From NCBI GenBank assembly GCA_049724395.1, contig JAUGWO010000332.1:1-25839 (forward strand): DNA of 25,839 nt, read 5' to 3'. This document shows positions 8,098-17,663 of this stretch, piece after piece. Below the pieces are notes generated by a model that ran no database searches, was not told the DNA's origin, and was given only the letters and a program-made list of their open reading frames with translations. Source of the stretch: Spongospora subterranea f. sp. subterranea (taxonomy: Eukaryota; Endomyxa: Phytomyxea; Phytomyxea; Plasmodiophorida). A program made the translations under genes and the position numbers. Position 1 is the first letter of the stretch; each line of letters opens with the position of its first letter.

Positions 8098-8530
8098 TTA
8101 ATCCTGTCCTATGACTACTACAGGTACAATGTTTGGCCAGGCCTCTTTATTGCAGGGGTTGGGCGTTGTCATTGGTTGCCTATGTAATAACATAGAGCCA
8201 CCATAGCCCGGGTTTCCATGTCTAATGATCCATTTTGTTGACTGCTGCTGCCTCCTAGGATTGTTAGTATGATAGGGGAAGACTCCAGGCATCCCTCCAC
8301 TATTATCCCTACCAGCACCCGACTCCCACCATTTCCCCGAATTGGTGCCAGCAAACATCGTGTCGAGGCCGTGACACGCGAGTCAAATAGCGGAGTGATG
8401 ATACTCTGATGATAATGGGGTCGTCTGTCGCGTCGGAATCAGCCTTCTCTGATTCTGGTGACTTTGTTAGTGCCGATCGCACAATGTTATCTAAATTGAA
8501 AAATGGTGTGTATTGACTATTGATTGCCAA
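8098..8530 (-). CDS. Hypothetical protein, possible N-terminal part of the OTU-like gene
   Basis: Two overlapping minus-strand frames read like a disordered N-terminal region. One starts at ATG 8530 (MAINSQYTPFFNLDNIV with an SPESEKADSDATDD acidic stretch). The other (8358-8098) is rich in Gly, Asn, Gln and Pro (NSGKWWESGAGRDNSGG, NPRRQQQSTKW). They lie just upstream of the OTU-like block on the same strand, so they may be its first exons joined by an intron near 8310-8390. No domain is recognised. Confidence 0.35.
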
Positions 8531-8744
8531 TTGCTAATTGCGAGGTCAGAACAATGCCGTAAGAAAGTTTGAACGATATTAGGGGTGACCTACATAGTCT
8601 GAATAAGGCGTTGGGTTCAGAAAATCCAACTTCAATTTTTGCAAGATTTGACCGGTTAACTCCACCGAAATGTGCCCACCTTTAATTGACTGAAATAATG
8701 TCCCTTAATATTGACATAACCCAAGTCCACACGCTAGTTCGAGT

Positions 8745-9575
8745 TAGTGTTCCGTTCGATGACCTGTAATAACAATGTCCAACTGGTCTTTGATTGGATA
8801 TTGGCCCACGACTCTGCCATTGTTTGTGCTGACAAACTATGTACTGTCGAAGATCCCGCCACTGAACGGGAGTAATGACGTCATTAATTGGACAAGAAAG
8901 GTCATCGTGGCATTCGATGCCAATGAGTTGGACAGCCACCTGGTGATAAGCCAGATCCTCAGTCCAAGGACGACGTTAAAAAAGACAAAATAGCAAGAGG
9001 ATTTCTGATGTCCAGTATAAGATTCGTGTATTCAGACGGAGGTTTGGAGAAGAAGACGACGTGTCGATGTATTGATTGACGAGATAGTTCCAACGTCCAG
9101 ATAGGGGACAATAGCGTTATTTAAGGAACAGGAAAGGGAACAGGTAAATTAGGCGAACGAGAGATGCTGAATATCCTCCATGTCCCCAGTATCGGTGAAA
9201 CCAATCTCTTCTCAGTTCCAGCCGCGATCAAAGGTGGTAGAAAGGTGACGTTTGACGAAGAGAAAGGTCCATGGATTGACAAAAACGGTGAAATTAGTAT
9301 TGAAGGCGGGATGAACAATGACGTGTTCACATTTGACGAGGACTCCTGAGGAGAGATATGGCCAAGAAGTCGGTCACCACAAAAGACAACGATATCACGA
9401 TATGTCACGATCGCCTTGGGCATCGCAATAATTCCTGATATTAGACTGATGATGAAAGGCGATGGAAATGATCGTATAGATGATGAAAGGCGATGGAAAT
9501 GATCGTATCAGTATCTTTCCTGCCGAGTTCTGCGAACACTGTGCTATCGGAAAGGCAAAAAGGATTTGAAGGATT
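8745..9575 (+). mobile_element. Copia fragment: gag, protease end and pre-integrase (family C, copy 2)
   Basis: The left part (8745-9030) is the second copy of the gag block seen at 3075-3430 (IPPLNGSNDVINWTRKV, NELDSHLV). Further right, 9164-9349 encodes the stretch after the Copia protease (NILHVPSIGETNLFSV, then KVTFDEEKGPWIDKNG). 9390-9570 encodes the pre-integrase zinc-finger region (CHDRLGHRNNS, FCEHCAIGKAKR). The order agrees with a Copia gag-PR-IN polyprotein. It is a broken fossil with several breaks and no LTRs, and it ends where the Crypton gene begins. Confidence 0.7.
9448..9508. repeat. Tandem repeat, 30 bp x 2, period 31 bp
   Basis: Two identical 30-bp units (9448-9477, 9479-9508) lie in the pre-integrase part of the Copia fragment. 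It looks like a local slippage duplication. Confidence 0.9.
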
Positions 9576-9579
9576 ATAG

Positions 9580-11198
9580 GGCGAATGGGAAACCCAACTG
9601 ACACCGACTGAGGTGCTCATTCTTCGAGATTATTGTTTGAAGGAGAATGGCCCGTACTTTTTCATGGTCTACACGATATTCATCGTGTTTGTGAAGATGT
9701 TTATGCGCAACGATGATGCCAACATCCTCGACTTTGACGATTTTGAAGAGTCGTTCTTTGTTTTAAGTCCTTTGTCTTTTGCATTTTTTTATCGATTTCA
9801 TATGTTGCTCTGCAGTTCATTCAAAATACCGAATAGCAGAATACTGTTTTTTTTTTGTTACTTGTTGATAATTTTTGTTGAATTTAAATTAACAACAATG
9901 TCGTGGAGAAGCTGGCCGTTTGGGTTGATGGCAAAACGGAGAAGCGCCACGACACGAAGTCGCTCCTTTTGCTTCATCGTGACCGCGATGTCCCCGAGTT
10001 TGATGCTATCTCACATCTGTTGGCTCACGTTGGATCCCTTCAACTGACTAGTGGATGCTTGTTTCCCGGCAAGCGATGGTGCAGCTGTGGATGAAATATT
10101 GAACATTTGCGGCCGATCACATACGACGAGTTCAACAAGGTTTCCCAGGAGCTTTGCCGACGTCTTCTTCGTCGTCGGGGTCCTTTCGGCGTCCATTGCG
10201 CGCGAAAAACCGCATACCTGTTTGCAGTGTGGTATGGCGCAAATCTCATTGAAGCAATGAAAGCAGCTCGCCATGCGGCCACAGTCAATGCAACCCGATA
10301 TTACAAGGATGGGGGAGCCGTCATCAATCTGATCAAAGCCACAACGCCGTAAGCGATTAACAGGGTTATTTGCAGAAAATCAATGCGGTTGTCCAGTGAC
10401 GACATCGTGAGCCGAGTACAGCCAAAATGGCAACCGGTCTTCGGTGAAAGCGGTCATGTTGTCAGAGAAAGCTTGACCATGCATTCACGACGTCCGGGGA
10501 ACGAGCTACACAGCTTGGTTGTTCTGGCTTCTGAGTATATCCAACGTCTACAATCGCGGCACTTCCTGGGATTTGTTGATCAAGGGCATGGTATTAGCTG
10601 CCAACTTTTAAGTCAGGCAATTCTTCAACCAGAGGAAGTCGTCGACGACCCATTCCAGAGATACGTCAGTGTTCTACAGAGAGCAAGGGCGAGTATGCCT
10701 GAATTGATGGTCGAAATCGACCGCGCTGTACAGGACATGTTAGAACATGTTCGCCAATCTGCAACAGTTACTGCTGATGCCGTCGCCAATGTTGAATCGG
10801 TAACTTGTTCTGATCTCAATTACTCGATTATAAGTCATTCGTGTATTATGGTATAGATCGAGCGAGTTGAAGCGAACGGTCGATGTCGAAGTCGCCGAAC
10901 GTTTGTTGCCGACGTTTCTCTACCGCCTGTGACGCAGCCGGCGGCTCATTCAAAATCACCATTTTTTGTGGAGATCTGGCAGCAATGCCATGCTGTTGAT
11001 TGCGCCCGATACTCAAACCCGTTTCGGTTGTTTTTTTCGCAATCGTTGCGACCTTTGATGGAGTGCCTGACGGGCCATTTCCAGGGAGATCAAGCCGCTT
11101 TCACAGAGGCTTGGTCCACCCAGAAATGCAGGCACCGATTATTCGGCCGAGATTTGTGCAGTGGGAAGGAGCGTTGCACTTTGACGCGAACTCTGTAA
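9580..11198 (+). CDS. Crypton-like tyrosine recombinase, two inferred introns, interrupted
   Basis: Cryptons are DNA transposons that move by a tyrosine recombinase. The N-terminal core block (9580-9760) reads LTPTEVLILRDYCLKENG and FMRNDDANILDFDDF. After an AT-rich stretch (about 9765-9885; unresolved intron or insertion) comes VEKLAVWVDGKTEKRHDTKS with LLLHRD and CLFPG. The catalytic C-terminal core follows: ITYDEFNKVSQELCRRLL, GVHCARKTAYLFAVW (H-x-x-R box), AARH and the candidate nucleophile in RYYKDG. A 27-nt intron (10349-10375, GTAAGCG to TTTGCAG) and a 57-nt intron (10800-10856) keep one frame to the stop at 11198. The C-terminal part (10376-11198) is unrecognised. The frame is disturbed near 10070-10110, so this copy is probably inactive. 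Terminal repeats were not found. Confidence 0.68.
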
Positions 11199-11507
11199 AT
11201 TATTCTTTATAAAACCCACTGTGGATAACCCGCCCGTTGGATCATTGTTGATCAACCCCATTAGGTCATTATAGAACCCCCATTTGAGCCATTGTTAATA
11301 GAATTTCTGTTTGTATTGAATTCCCGTTTGCGTCATAATTTGATGATAAAATCCTTTGGGTTGACATCATCGTGCATCACATCGATAAAAGTACATTAAC
11401 TATAGAACCGGGTTGAGCGACCTCAAACAGGACCCAACCCTAAACCCAACCCAACCTCACCGGTTCTCAACGATGCAGTAAATACAATTAGATATTCAGG
11501 ACGACAC
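11199..11507. other. Intergenic, with telomere-like C-rich tract
   Basis: No gene is seen. At 11429-11462 the sequence is a run of CCCAACC/CCCTAAACCC words, similar to degenerate TTTAGGG-type telomere repeats on the other strand. It lies about 45-80 bp upstream of the membrane protein ATG and could simply be a C-rich promoter tract. Confidence 0.35.
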
Positions 11508-13158
11508 ATGTCGGTAAAGCCCAAGAGCGATGTTGACCGTCATCATCGTCCTGCGGGTGGGAGCGGGCACGATATCTCGTTGTTTCAACTGTTGATAGTA
11601 CCCGTTATTGTCTGTGCGGTTTGTGCCTCTGGGTTTATATCCCGACCCCCATGTTGGGTTATTTGTATAATATGGATGGCCCATCGCATATCCGAATCCG
11701 GTCTTGTGCATGAATTCGGCGCCTTCTTCATATTGATCTTTGTTGCACTGAGTGTCACCGCTTTATTTACATGGGGTTTTAGTGCCATACTCCCGATCTA
11801 TCTGTGTTTTACCGGGATGTCTCTGTATTTTGATGTGATGGCCCTCGTCATTGGCACCCTGGATTGGTTGATTTGGTTGATATCCTCAATCCTCCGGTTC
11901 ACTGTCGTACAAGCCATTCATGTTGTACACCTTGTCGGTTGGGCACAACAGATGTGTCAATCACATTACAGCGGTCCGATCAGACACCGAATACTATTCA
12001 CCATTGTGTGTACCGGCTACTCATTCGTGTTTATATCCCTATTCTTCCCATGCACCGCCTTATCGGCCATGATGGCGATCAATGTTAGGGCCGTCTTTGT
12101 GGCTTTCATCGTCAACCTCCTATGCGCTGGTGTTCCTTTCAGCGTCGCTGCCATATCCTGGCTCTGTCTCGACGTGCGACTTCTATCGTCTTGGTGGGGA
12201 AAGCATATCGTGCCGTCGTTCCTCGTGACCTTCGCCCTGATGTCCTGTTTTACGGTCCCGTCATTCCTTGTGCCGTTGTTGGTCTCCCCGTTGGAATCGT
12301 CCAACGGCGATGTTCCGATCCAGAGGTGGATGATGATCACGCTGTTTGGGGCGTATATATTTCTGAGCGTATCCCCATTGTTGACATACTCTGTCTTATC
12401 TGCATTATGGGCGGTCGTCTTTACAGTTGCCGGTGTTGCACGCTGCTACCACGCCATGTCCTTGCCCTTTATCGCCTTGCCATTTTTTCTCTTTCGGCAG
12501 GGAAAATGTGTCGTGGCCTTTTGTCTCTTGATATCGGTCATGATGCGGTTATTTGTTGCGTTTTCATCCTGTACGCCGTTATTCGGACCCCATTTGGAAT
12601 CGTCCATCAGCGATGTTCCGATCGAGAAATGGATGCTGTTGGCCATGGGGTTCGGGAGTTATATATATGTGATAACGTCCCCATTCCTAACACATCCCCT
12701 CTTATCTGTATTATGGGCGGTATTCTTCACAATTGCCGGTGTCGCCCGCAGCGTTCACGCCATATCCTTGCTCTGTATCGCCTTGCCATTTTTCGCCATT
12801 CGACGAGGAAGCAAATATGTCGTGTCGATGTTTCTCGTGGGTGTAGCCATGATGCCCTTCTTTGCTGCTTTGTCAGTCGGTGTGCCGCTTTTTGGATCCC
12901 CTTTGAAATCATCGCCACCTCAAGTTCCAACAGACAATACCTCAACTCTACACGTCAATCCCGACTCTTTGTCTTCTGATCGTCCCCCTTTCCAACCAGG
13001 TATTTAGCTCTCGTACATATGATAGCGATCTGTAATTCCCTTTCTGTGCAGCGGCTGCCGACATGATTGACAGTCTACCCGAGTTTGTACCAAAAAACAG
13101 GTTCATTGTTGGTTCATTTCCATCAATTGAGAGATCTAGTGTAGGTTCCCGATATTGA
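11508..13158 (+). CDS. Multi-spanning membrane protein with tandem internal repeats (two exons)
   Basis: ATG at 11508 opens a 497-codon exon (to 12999). A 52-nt intron (13000-13051, GTATTT to TTTCTGTGCAG) joins a short last exon (13052-13158, ADMIDSLPEFVPKNRF...SRY), giving 532 residues. The protein has at least ten hydrophobic segments, so it sits in a membrane. Residues 262-362 and 363-465 are clear repeats of each other (LESS--DVPI--WM, then SPLLTYSVLSALWAVVFTVA versus SPFLTHPLLSVLWAVFFTIA, then ALPFF). DNA periods are 303 and 309 bp. A weaker earlier unit spans about 159-261. The N-terminus is short and polar; the C-terminal tail is Ser/Pro/Thr-rich and probably soluble. No transporter family is recognised. 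It is the most intact host gene here. Confidence 0.75.
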
Positions 13159-13504
13159 ATTCGGAACCAATCCCGACGCGCTAGTTTCTGACTTTATTCC
13201 GTCGTTCTTTAGGTTCTGTTAGTCGAACGTACGTTATCTGTGGGTGATGATATTGTTCGCTTCAGGTACCACCTCAAAGTTTACAATGTCTTCGGTCAAG
13301 TTGAAAATCGATGTAGAATCCATTCTGTTTTTGTCATGGTTGTCATATGCGGTCACCCTTTATGTTCAGGCCTAGAACCTGACAAGTCTGATTTATGATT
13401 ATTTTTTGCTATATTCACTTCCAATATCACTGCCGATATTTATTGTTGTATAGTTTGTTACTCAAAATGATTATCGACGCCCTTTATAAGAAACTTATCA
13501 AAAC
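13159..13504. other. Intergenic, nothing recognised
   Basis: AT-richer stretch between two plus-strand genes. Short frames only. A T-rich segment at about 13395-13465 could belong to the promoter or 5' leader of the next gene. Confidence 0.4.
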
Positions 13505-13779
13505 ATGGCGGTCAACCAAGAAGGTGCTTTCGGAAGGTATGTCTTTCTTGATCAGCGTCCCGTTTATCAGCATGAAGATGTTTCGGCCGGTTCAGCGGCT
13601 GAGAATGTCAAAGCGCGATTCGGAGTGCCCCTGGTGAACAGACAACCCAGGTAGCCAACTCTTGGATTCAACTCAACTCGCCATATCTGATTTTTTCCAG
13701 ATATCAAAAACGTTCGTTCGTGGACCGCTCCTGGGTTGGTTGGTGTCCGTCAAAGCCTGTACAATTCGTTAACATTTGA
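13505..13779 (+). CDS. Small hypothetical protein, two exons, 74 aa
   Basis: ATG at 13505 starts MAVNQEGAFGRYVFLDQRPV and the exon runs through HEDVSAGSAAENVKARFGVP to 13650. A 50-nt intron (13651-13700) has a donor GTAGCC and a strong acceptor (CTGATTTTTTCCAG). The second exon (13701-13779) reads YQKRSFVDRSWVGWCPSKP and stops at TGA. The splice is phase 2 and makes Arg. The composition is protein-like, mixed and hydrophilic, without a signal peptide. No family is recognised. An upstream exon with a longer N-terminus cannot be excluded. Confidence 0.5.
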
Positions 13780-14301
13780 GTCAGGCTTTTGTTCGGAACC
13801 TTGTCGATGTCGTGATATTCGACGAGTATCCACGTCACTGAGCTGAACGACATTTCGACACCTGTATTACTGGAATGGCGCCCGTTACGTTCTCAATATA
13901 TGAAATTGTTCAGTGTCCAAAGAACATAGTGGCCCAGGGTTAATGGACGAATGGCGCCTTTTTAATCGTACTGTAGATCCTCAGGGCCATCAAATAGTGT
14001 TTTAGGGTCAGTCATCACAGGAACCTTGGCCTCCAACCACATCAAGGTTGTTCTAACGCATATATCGGTTTGATTGCATTGGGTCTTGATTCAACCAGCA
14101 ACTTGAAAGAGGTGGTATTGACCTGAATGTTGTCGCCACAACCGCAACTCAGAAATCAGAGTCAACAACTTGATCGCAAACTTATTGCCAGCTCGTCAAG
14201 TTGACAATCCGAAGAGCTTAGTTCCTTTGATTCGACTTGCCCATCCTGAGTTTTGATTTTGAACTTCTTTTACAACGGAGACAAACAACACCTGGTTCCT
14301 G
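13780..14301. other. Gene-poor stretch, nothing recognised
   Basis: Both strands are broken by stops every few dozen codons and no splice-joined frame could be built. No repeats or RNA structures were noticed. Confidence 0.4.
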
Positions 14302-14676
14302 TCAGAGCGTTTGAAGCCCGTCAGCCTCGATCATCATCCACAAGTTCAGGTCGCAGGTTAGTTTTGAAACATCTCGGTTTCTAAACAACGGCCATGAAAG
14401 AACTGTTGGCCCTGCCAGAGTCATGACGCGGCGCCCTGCATCGGTAGCGCAGGGACTGACGTCGATCAATGTACAAGAATGTGGCTGACCCAGGGATGTT
14501 CGTACATCTATCATGTTCCATATCTCAAGACCAGTCAATTCCAGTTGCGTTTGTTCAATCCGGTTTTCGAAATCAACGGTTCTTACGACTTTGTGGGAAA
14601 TAACGAGGACCCATCGCCGCGAATCTAACCAATATGGCGCTGCCATCGGCTCAATTCTAACATTGATCGAAATCAT
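14302..14676 (-). CDS. Hypothetical protein, 124 aa, uncertain
   Basis: A minus-strand frame starts at ATG 14676 and contains WLDSRRWVLVISHKVVRTVD, ELTGLEIWNMIDVRTSLGQP and CATDAGRRVMTLAGP. The amino-acid mix looks coding. A plus-strand frame (14513-14797) overlaps part of it and looks less protein-like. No domain is recognised and no upstream exon was found. Confidence 0.3.
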   Translation of the reverse strand: MISINVRIEPMAAPYWLDSRRWVLVISHKVVRTVDFENRIEQTQLELTGLEIWNMIDVRTSLGQPHSCTLIDVSPCATDAGRRVMTLAGPTVLSWPLFRNRDVSKLTCDLNLWMMIEADGLQTL

Positions 14677-14967
14677 TTGTAATCCAGTAATCGCATGTCG
14701 TAGGCGATTTCAAAATTCTCTCGCCCGCACAACCCAATCAGAGTTGATTATCCGGCAAGCAAAACACGGATCAAATTGTTGGCCATGGCGAAAGTGAACT
14801 GGCGACAGTATTACAGTTGACGCGGAATTGTGTCAACATTCAGTTGTTGCCAATCAACGAACGCGACCTGAATTCCCCGCCACTCTCCGGAACAACGTCC
14901 ACATCTGGGTTTCAATCTGTCGACCCCAAATTCGGGTTCTTCTCTTAGCCAGATCCGCCTGTGCAAC

Positions 14968-15363
14968 TTGTCGATACGTTTTGCGTCAATGCTTGAGAAA
15001 CGGCGTCGTTATTGGAATCACGTTGGACGATTGGCCAATCCCCCTTTATTGGAACAACGCCCTTTAACACATAAGGATTGGTTTAACCGCCCCCCGACGT
15101 GTTGCGGATTCCTTTGCACCTGCAGCAACGTGCAATGTCGCCAGGGCAAAACGGCAGGCTGTGGTGCCAAATTGGACACCGATCCTGTTTATGTTTGCAA
15201 TTGCATCGTAAAACGAAGACGACGGATAATCCTAATCGAATGGGAAGCAGGGGCAACACACACACACGCTATGGTGATTGTCAGATCATCATCCGATGCC
15301 AGTTCAGAATCCAGATTTTTTGAGGTGTTATTGAACAGCAAAACAATCGAGAAACGCCCATGA
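14968..15363 (+). CDS. Hypothetical Cys-rich open frame, 131 codons, uncertain
   Basis: The frame has an N-terminal basic part (LEKRRRYWNHVGRLANP) and a cysteine cluster (CCGFLCTCSNVQCRQGK, later VYVCNC). The cysteine spacing does not fit a zinc finger I know. Competing frames on both strands are also open, which is common in GC-richer sequence, so this may not be a gene. Confidence 0.2.
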   Translation: MSIRFASMLEKRRRYWNHVGRLANPPLLEQRPLTHKDWFNRPPTCCGFLCTCSNVQCRQGKTAGCGAKLDTDPVYVCNCIVKRRRRIILIEWEAGATHTHAMVIVRSSSDASSESRFFEVLLNSKTIEKRP

Positions 15364-16620
15364 TCGAATGGGACTTCAGAAAAAGCACATCTCTACGCTG
15401 GTTCCGATGGTCGCCATCTGATGAGAGGTCAGAAGCGATTGCGTCGGTGTTCAATGAGCCCGACCAAGGGAGAAATCCCGATCGAATGGGGTCGACGACT
15501 GAAGCAATGTTCGTTGGCCACCACAGTTGAAGCGCCAGGAAGTCGGCGCGCGATGATCGCCTGGTATTCGGTCTCGGTATTCCCATCTCTCCATCTGGCC
15601 GATCCTCGCTCCCGAACCATTGCAGGTCGTCCACGGAACCTTCGCCATCCAGAGCCCAGTTTCAATCGTTCGACGCATCTGACATTAATGTCGTTTGCGA
15701 GAAAAAGACGTCATCGCTGACGGTCCACGCCCCGATTATTCGCTTGGCGAATTTAGATGACGGGCGCTGATCGTCGTATCCCGATACTGTTCACAGGTTT
15801 TTCATAAAATGATCATTAATCGCCAATGATCGTCGGTCAACACCGTTATCCACTGACTCAAAGAGGATCATGGCCCCATCCCATGGCTGAGTACGACGGC
15901 CTGGCTCGAGCGGCACCTGTCGCGGCCGACCCCGATCGTCGGGACGTGACATGGCGCGGTCTTCGTTACATGGCGCGGTCTTCGTTACATGGTCGCGGCC
16001 TTCGTTACATGGCGCAACACCTCAAGATGATAACGATATGATTTTCAATGACACACAGTTGATTTTATCGTTGGCGAATTGCGACGACGGAAAAATGGGC
16101 GATTTCATGACACGGGGCTATCCAGGGCCAATCAACGTCGACCGTCGTCGGGCGCGTCGGCCTCGTCAGATGGCCCTGTGCGGTGCCCCGATGGATCAGT
16201 TATCGGAAAGACCGGACACGTCAAACACGTCCACGATGTTTTCGATGGGAACGAACAACGGCCAGCGCCCCCTGGACACCCCATTCAGACATGAATGCGA
16301 TCCGGGAAGCGTCGCAGGTGGCCGGGCGGGTTGGTTCCGGCCATGACGGTCGTGGTTCGTTCCGATCGAGGACATGATGTTAGCGTTGGACGTGGGGAAT
16401 CAATGTCGTTGGGGTTTGATCCAAATGGACACCTCACTGGGCAAGTGACAAGGCCGATGCAACCGACGACCACAACGATGATGACGTGGGGCGTGGACGG
16501 GTCCATTGCTGATGAAGGAATCGAACTGGTGCACGAACACGCAGACGACGCCGACGTCGATGGACGAACGATGTTGAACCGTGTGATTCATGGGAGGAGG
16601 AAATTGGAATGAATTCCAAC
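15364..16620. other. GC-richer stretch without a convincing gene
   Basis: Several frames of 70-130 codons overlap on both strands (for example 15421-15720 plus and 15281-15634 min). None reads like a known protein or joins across introns. The right half (from about 16030) is one copy of the diverged duplication shared with 17560-18250. Confidence 0.35.
15949..16016. repeat. Short tandem repeat, 19-20 bp, three and a half copies
   Basis: The unit ACATGGCGCGGTCTTCGTT occurs at 15949, 15968 and, with small changes, 15987, followed by a partial copy at 16007. Confidence 0.9.
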
Positions 16621-16760
16621 GTAATGAAGTTCGGGACATGTCGGTGGCGCGACTGGCTGGGGATGGGCAACGCCATTTGTCTGTGGACGTTGCTCCACCA
16701 CTGACCTGAAAAAGGCAAATTCATTATCCGTCGGCGAAAAAAATCGCTTCCGTTCGTTCC
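16200..16760. repeat. Diverged duplication, copy 1 (partner 17720-18210)
   Basis: Blocks appear in the same order in both places. Examples are TTCTCGATGGGAAC-ACAACGGCC-like text, then GAGGACATG-TGTT, then an identical 29-base stretch containing TCACTGGGCAAGTGACAAGG, and lastly TGGCTGGGGATGG and CACCAC--AAGTGAAAAA-like text. Many indels separate them. Frames are not conserved between the copies, so the shared unit may be noncoding or decayed. Confidence 0.7.
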
Positions 16761-17041
16761 AGATTCACCTGAAAAATCTTCCGACGGTTTTTTCACGCAA
16801 CGGATTGATATTGGTTGGCGATGACACCCTTGATTGCTTCAAAATTCGTCACGAACCTTTCGGGCCCGTTCACAAGTTTGTGCTAATCGGGGGAAAGGCG
16901 GGCGGAACGTTTTGGTGCATTGGGGAATGTTTACGCCAGCGGAATCAACAGGGATGGCCTTATGTCTTGAACGTGACGCTGTCCATGCGTAATCGCATCC
17001 GCGTCCCTGAATTCCGTTGCAAAAGTGGAATGTTTTCGTGA
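16640..17041 (+). CDS. Hypothetical protein fragment, about 105-130 aa
   Basis: One frame stays open from about 16640 to the stop at 17041 and has a convincing coding composition. It contains KKANSLSVGEKNRFRSFQIH, FSRNGLILVGDDTLDCFKI, GPVHKFVLIGGKAGGTFWCI and GWPYVLNVTLSMRN. The start is not fixed because no ATG precedes it; it is probably an internal or terminal exon of a plus-strand gene. A possible intron with a CCTAAC branch-like motif follows (about 17040-17090). No family is recognised. Confidence 0.4.
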   Translation, partial: VGGATGWGWATPFVCGRCSTTDLKKANSLSVGEKNRFRSFQIHLKNLPTVFSRNGLILVGDDTLDCFKIRHEPFGPVHKFVLIGGKAGGTFWCIGECLRQRNQQGWPYVLNVTLSMRNRIRVPEFRCKSGMFS

Positions 17042-17125
17042 TCGGATACGTCGCTCAGACTCGGCCAGATCAAACCTAACAAGAAAGACGATTTGGAAGT
17101 TCAATGAATTGATGCTCTAACTGCT

Positions 17126-17308
17126 TTGGTCGACCAATTGCGGCCAAAGGTTCCAAATCTCGACACAAAAACATGGCAAACACCGACAGAGAGCCGCGAA
17201 CAGAAGAGCCTGTATTATTTTAGCAACAGCGTCTCGATTGGGAACCAGAATCTAGCCAGAGCAGGAACGGGCGTGACGACACCAGCTGGACGACAAGATC
17301 TGTTTTAA
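17126..17308 (+). CDS. Possible exon of a hypothetical protein
   Basis: The frame reads VDQLRPKVPNLDTKTWQTP and TESREQKSLYYFSNSVSIG and stops at 17308. It lies about 85 bp after the previous candidate on the same strand, and could be its next exon, though phases were not reconciled. Confidence 0.3.
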   Translation: MVDQLRPKVPNLDTKTWQTPTESREQKSLYYFSNSVSIGNQNLARAGTGVTTPAGRQDLF

Positions 17309-17663
17309 GACGGTCGAATGGCGCAGAAAGTTCGGCAGAGATCCACTTGAGATGGCCCTCGATCTACTCCAACGAACGGTTCTGCTCCGATATATCTTTC
17401 ACAAACGCGAAGTTTTGAAGAATCATTTTCTGAGCAAAATTGATTTCTTTTTTTTTTGTTTTTTGGGGTCAACGTAGATTGTGTCGTGCGGTAAATCTGG
17501 TCACCTCACCATGAACAATGGTACTGATAAACAGAAACGACGATTCAGGAAGCGAACAAATAGTGATGTAATCGCTGGTCGGGCTCAACACGCACCCTCT
17601 GGACCACGACGCCTGCCAAACTAGGTCGACGTCCTGGATTGACCTGACGTTCCACGCCGCGTC

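Noticed and set aside
12122-12979. 285-codon plus-strand frame overlapping the membrane protein gene
   Set aside because: It is out of frame with the repeated membrane protein, rich in Arg/Cys/His, and its length is explained by the internal DNA repeats keeping a shadow frame open.
15258-15270. CA microsatellite of interest
   Set aside because: Only about six CA repeats; too short to be notable.
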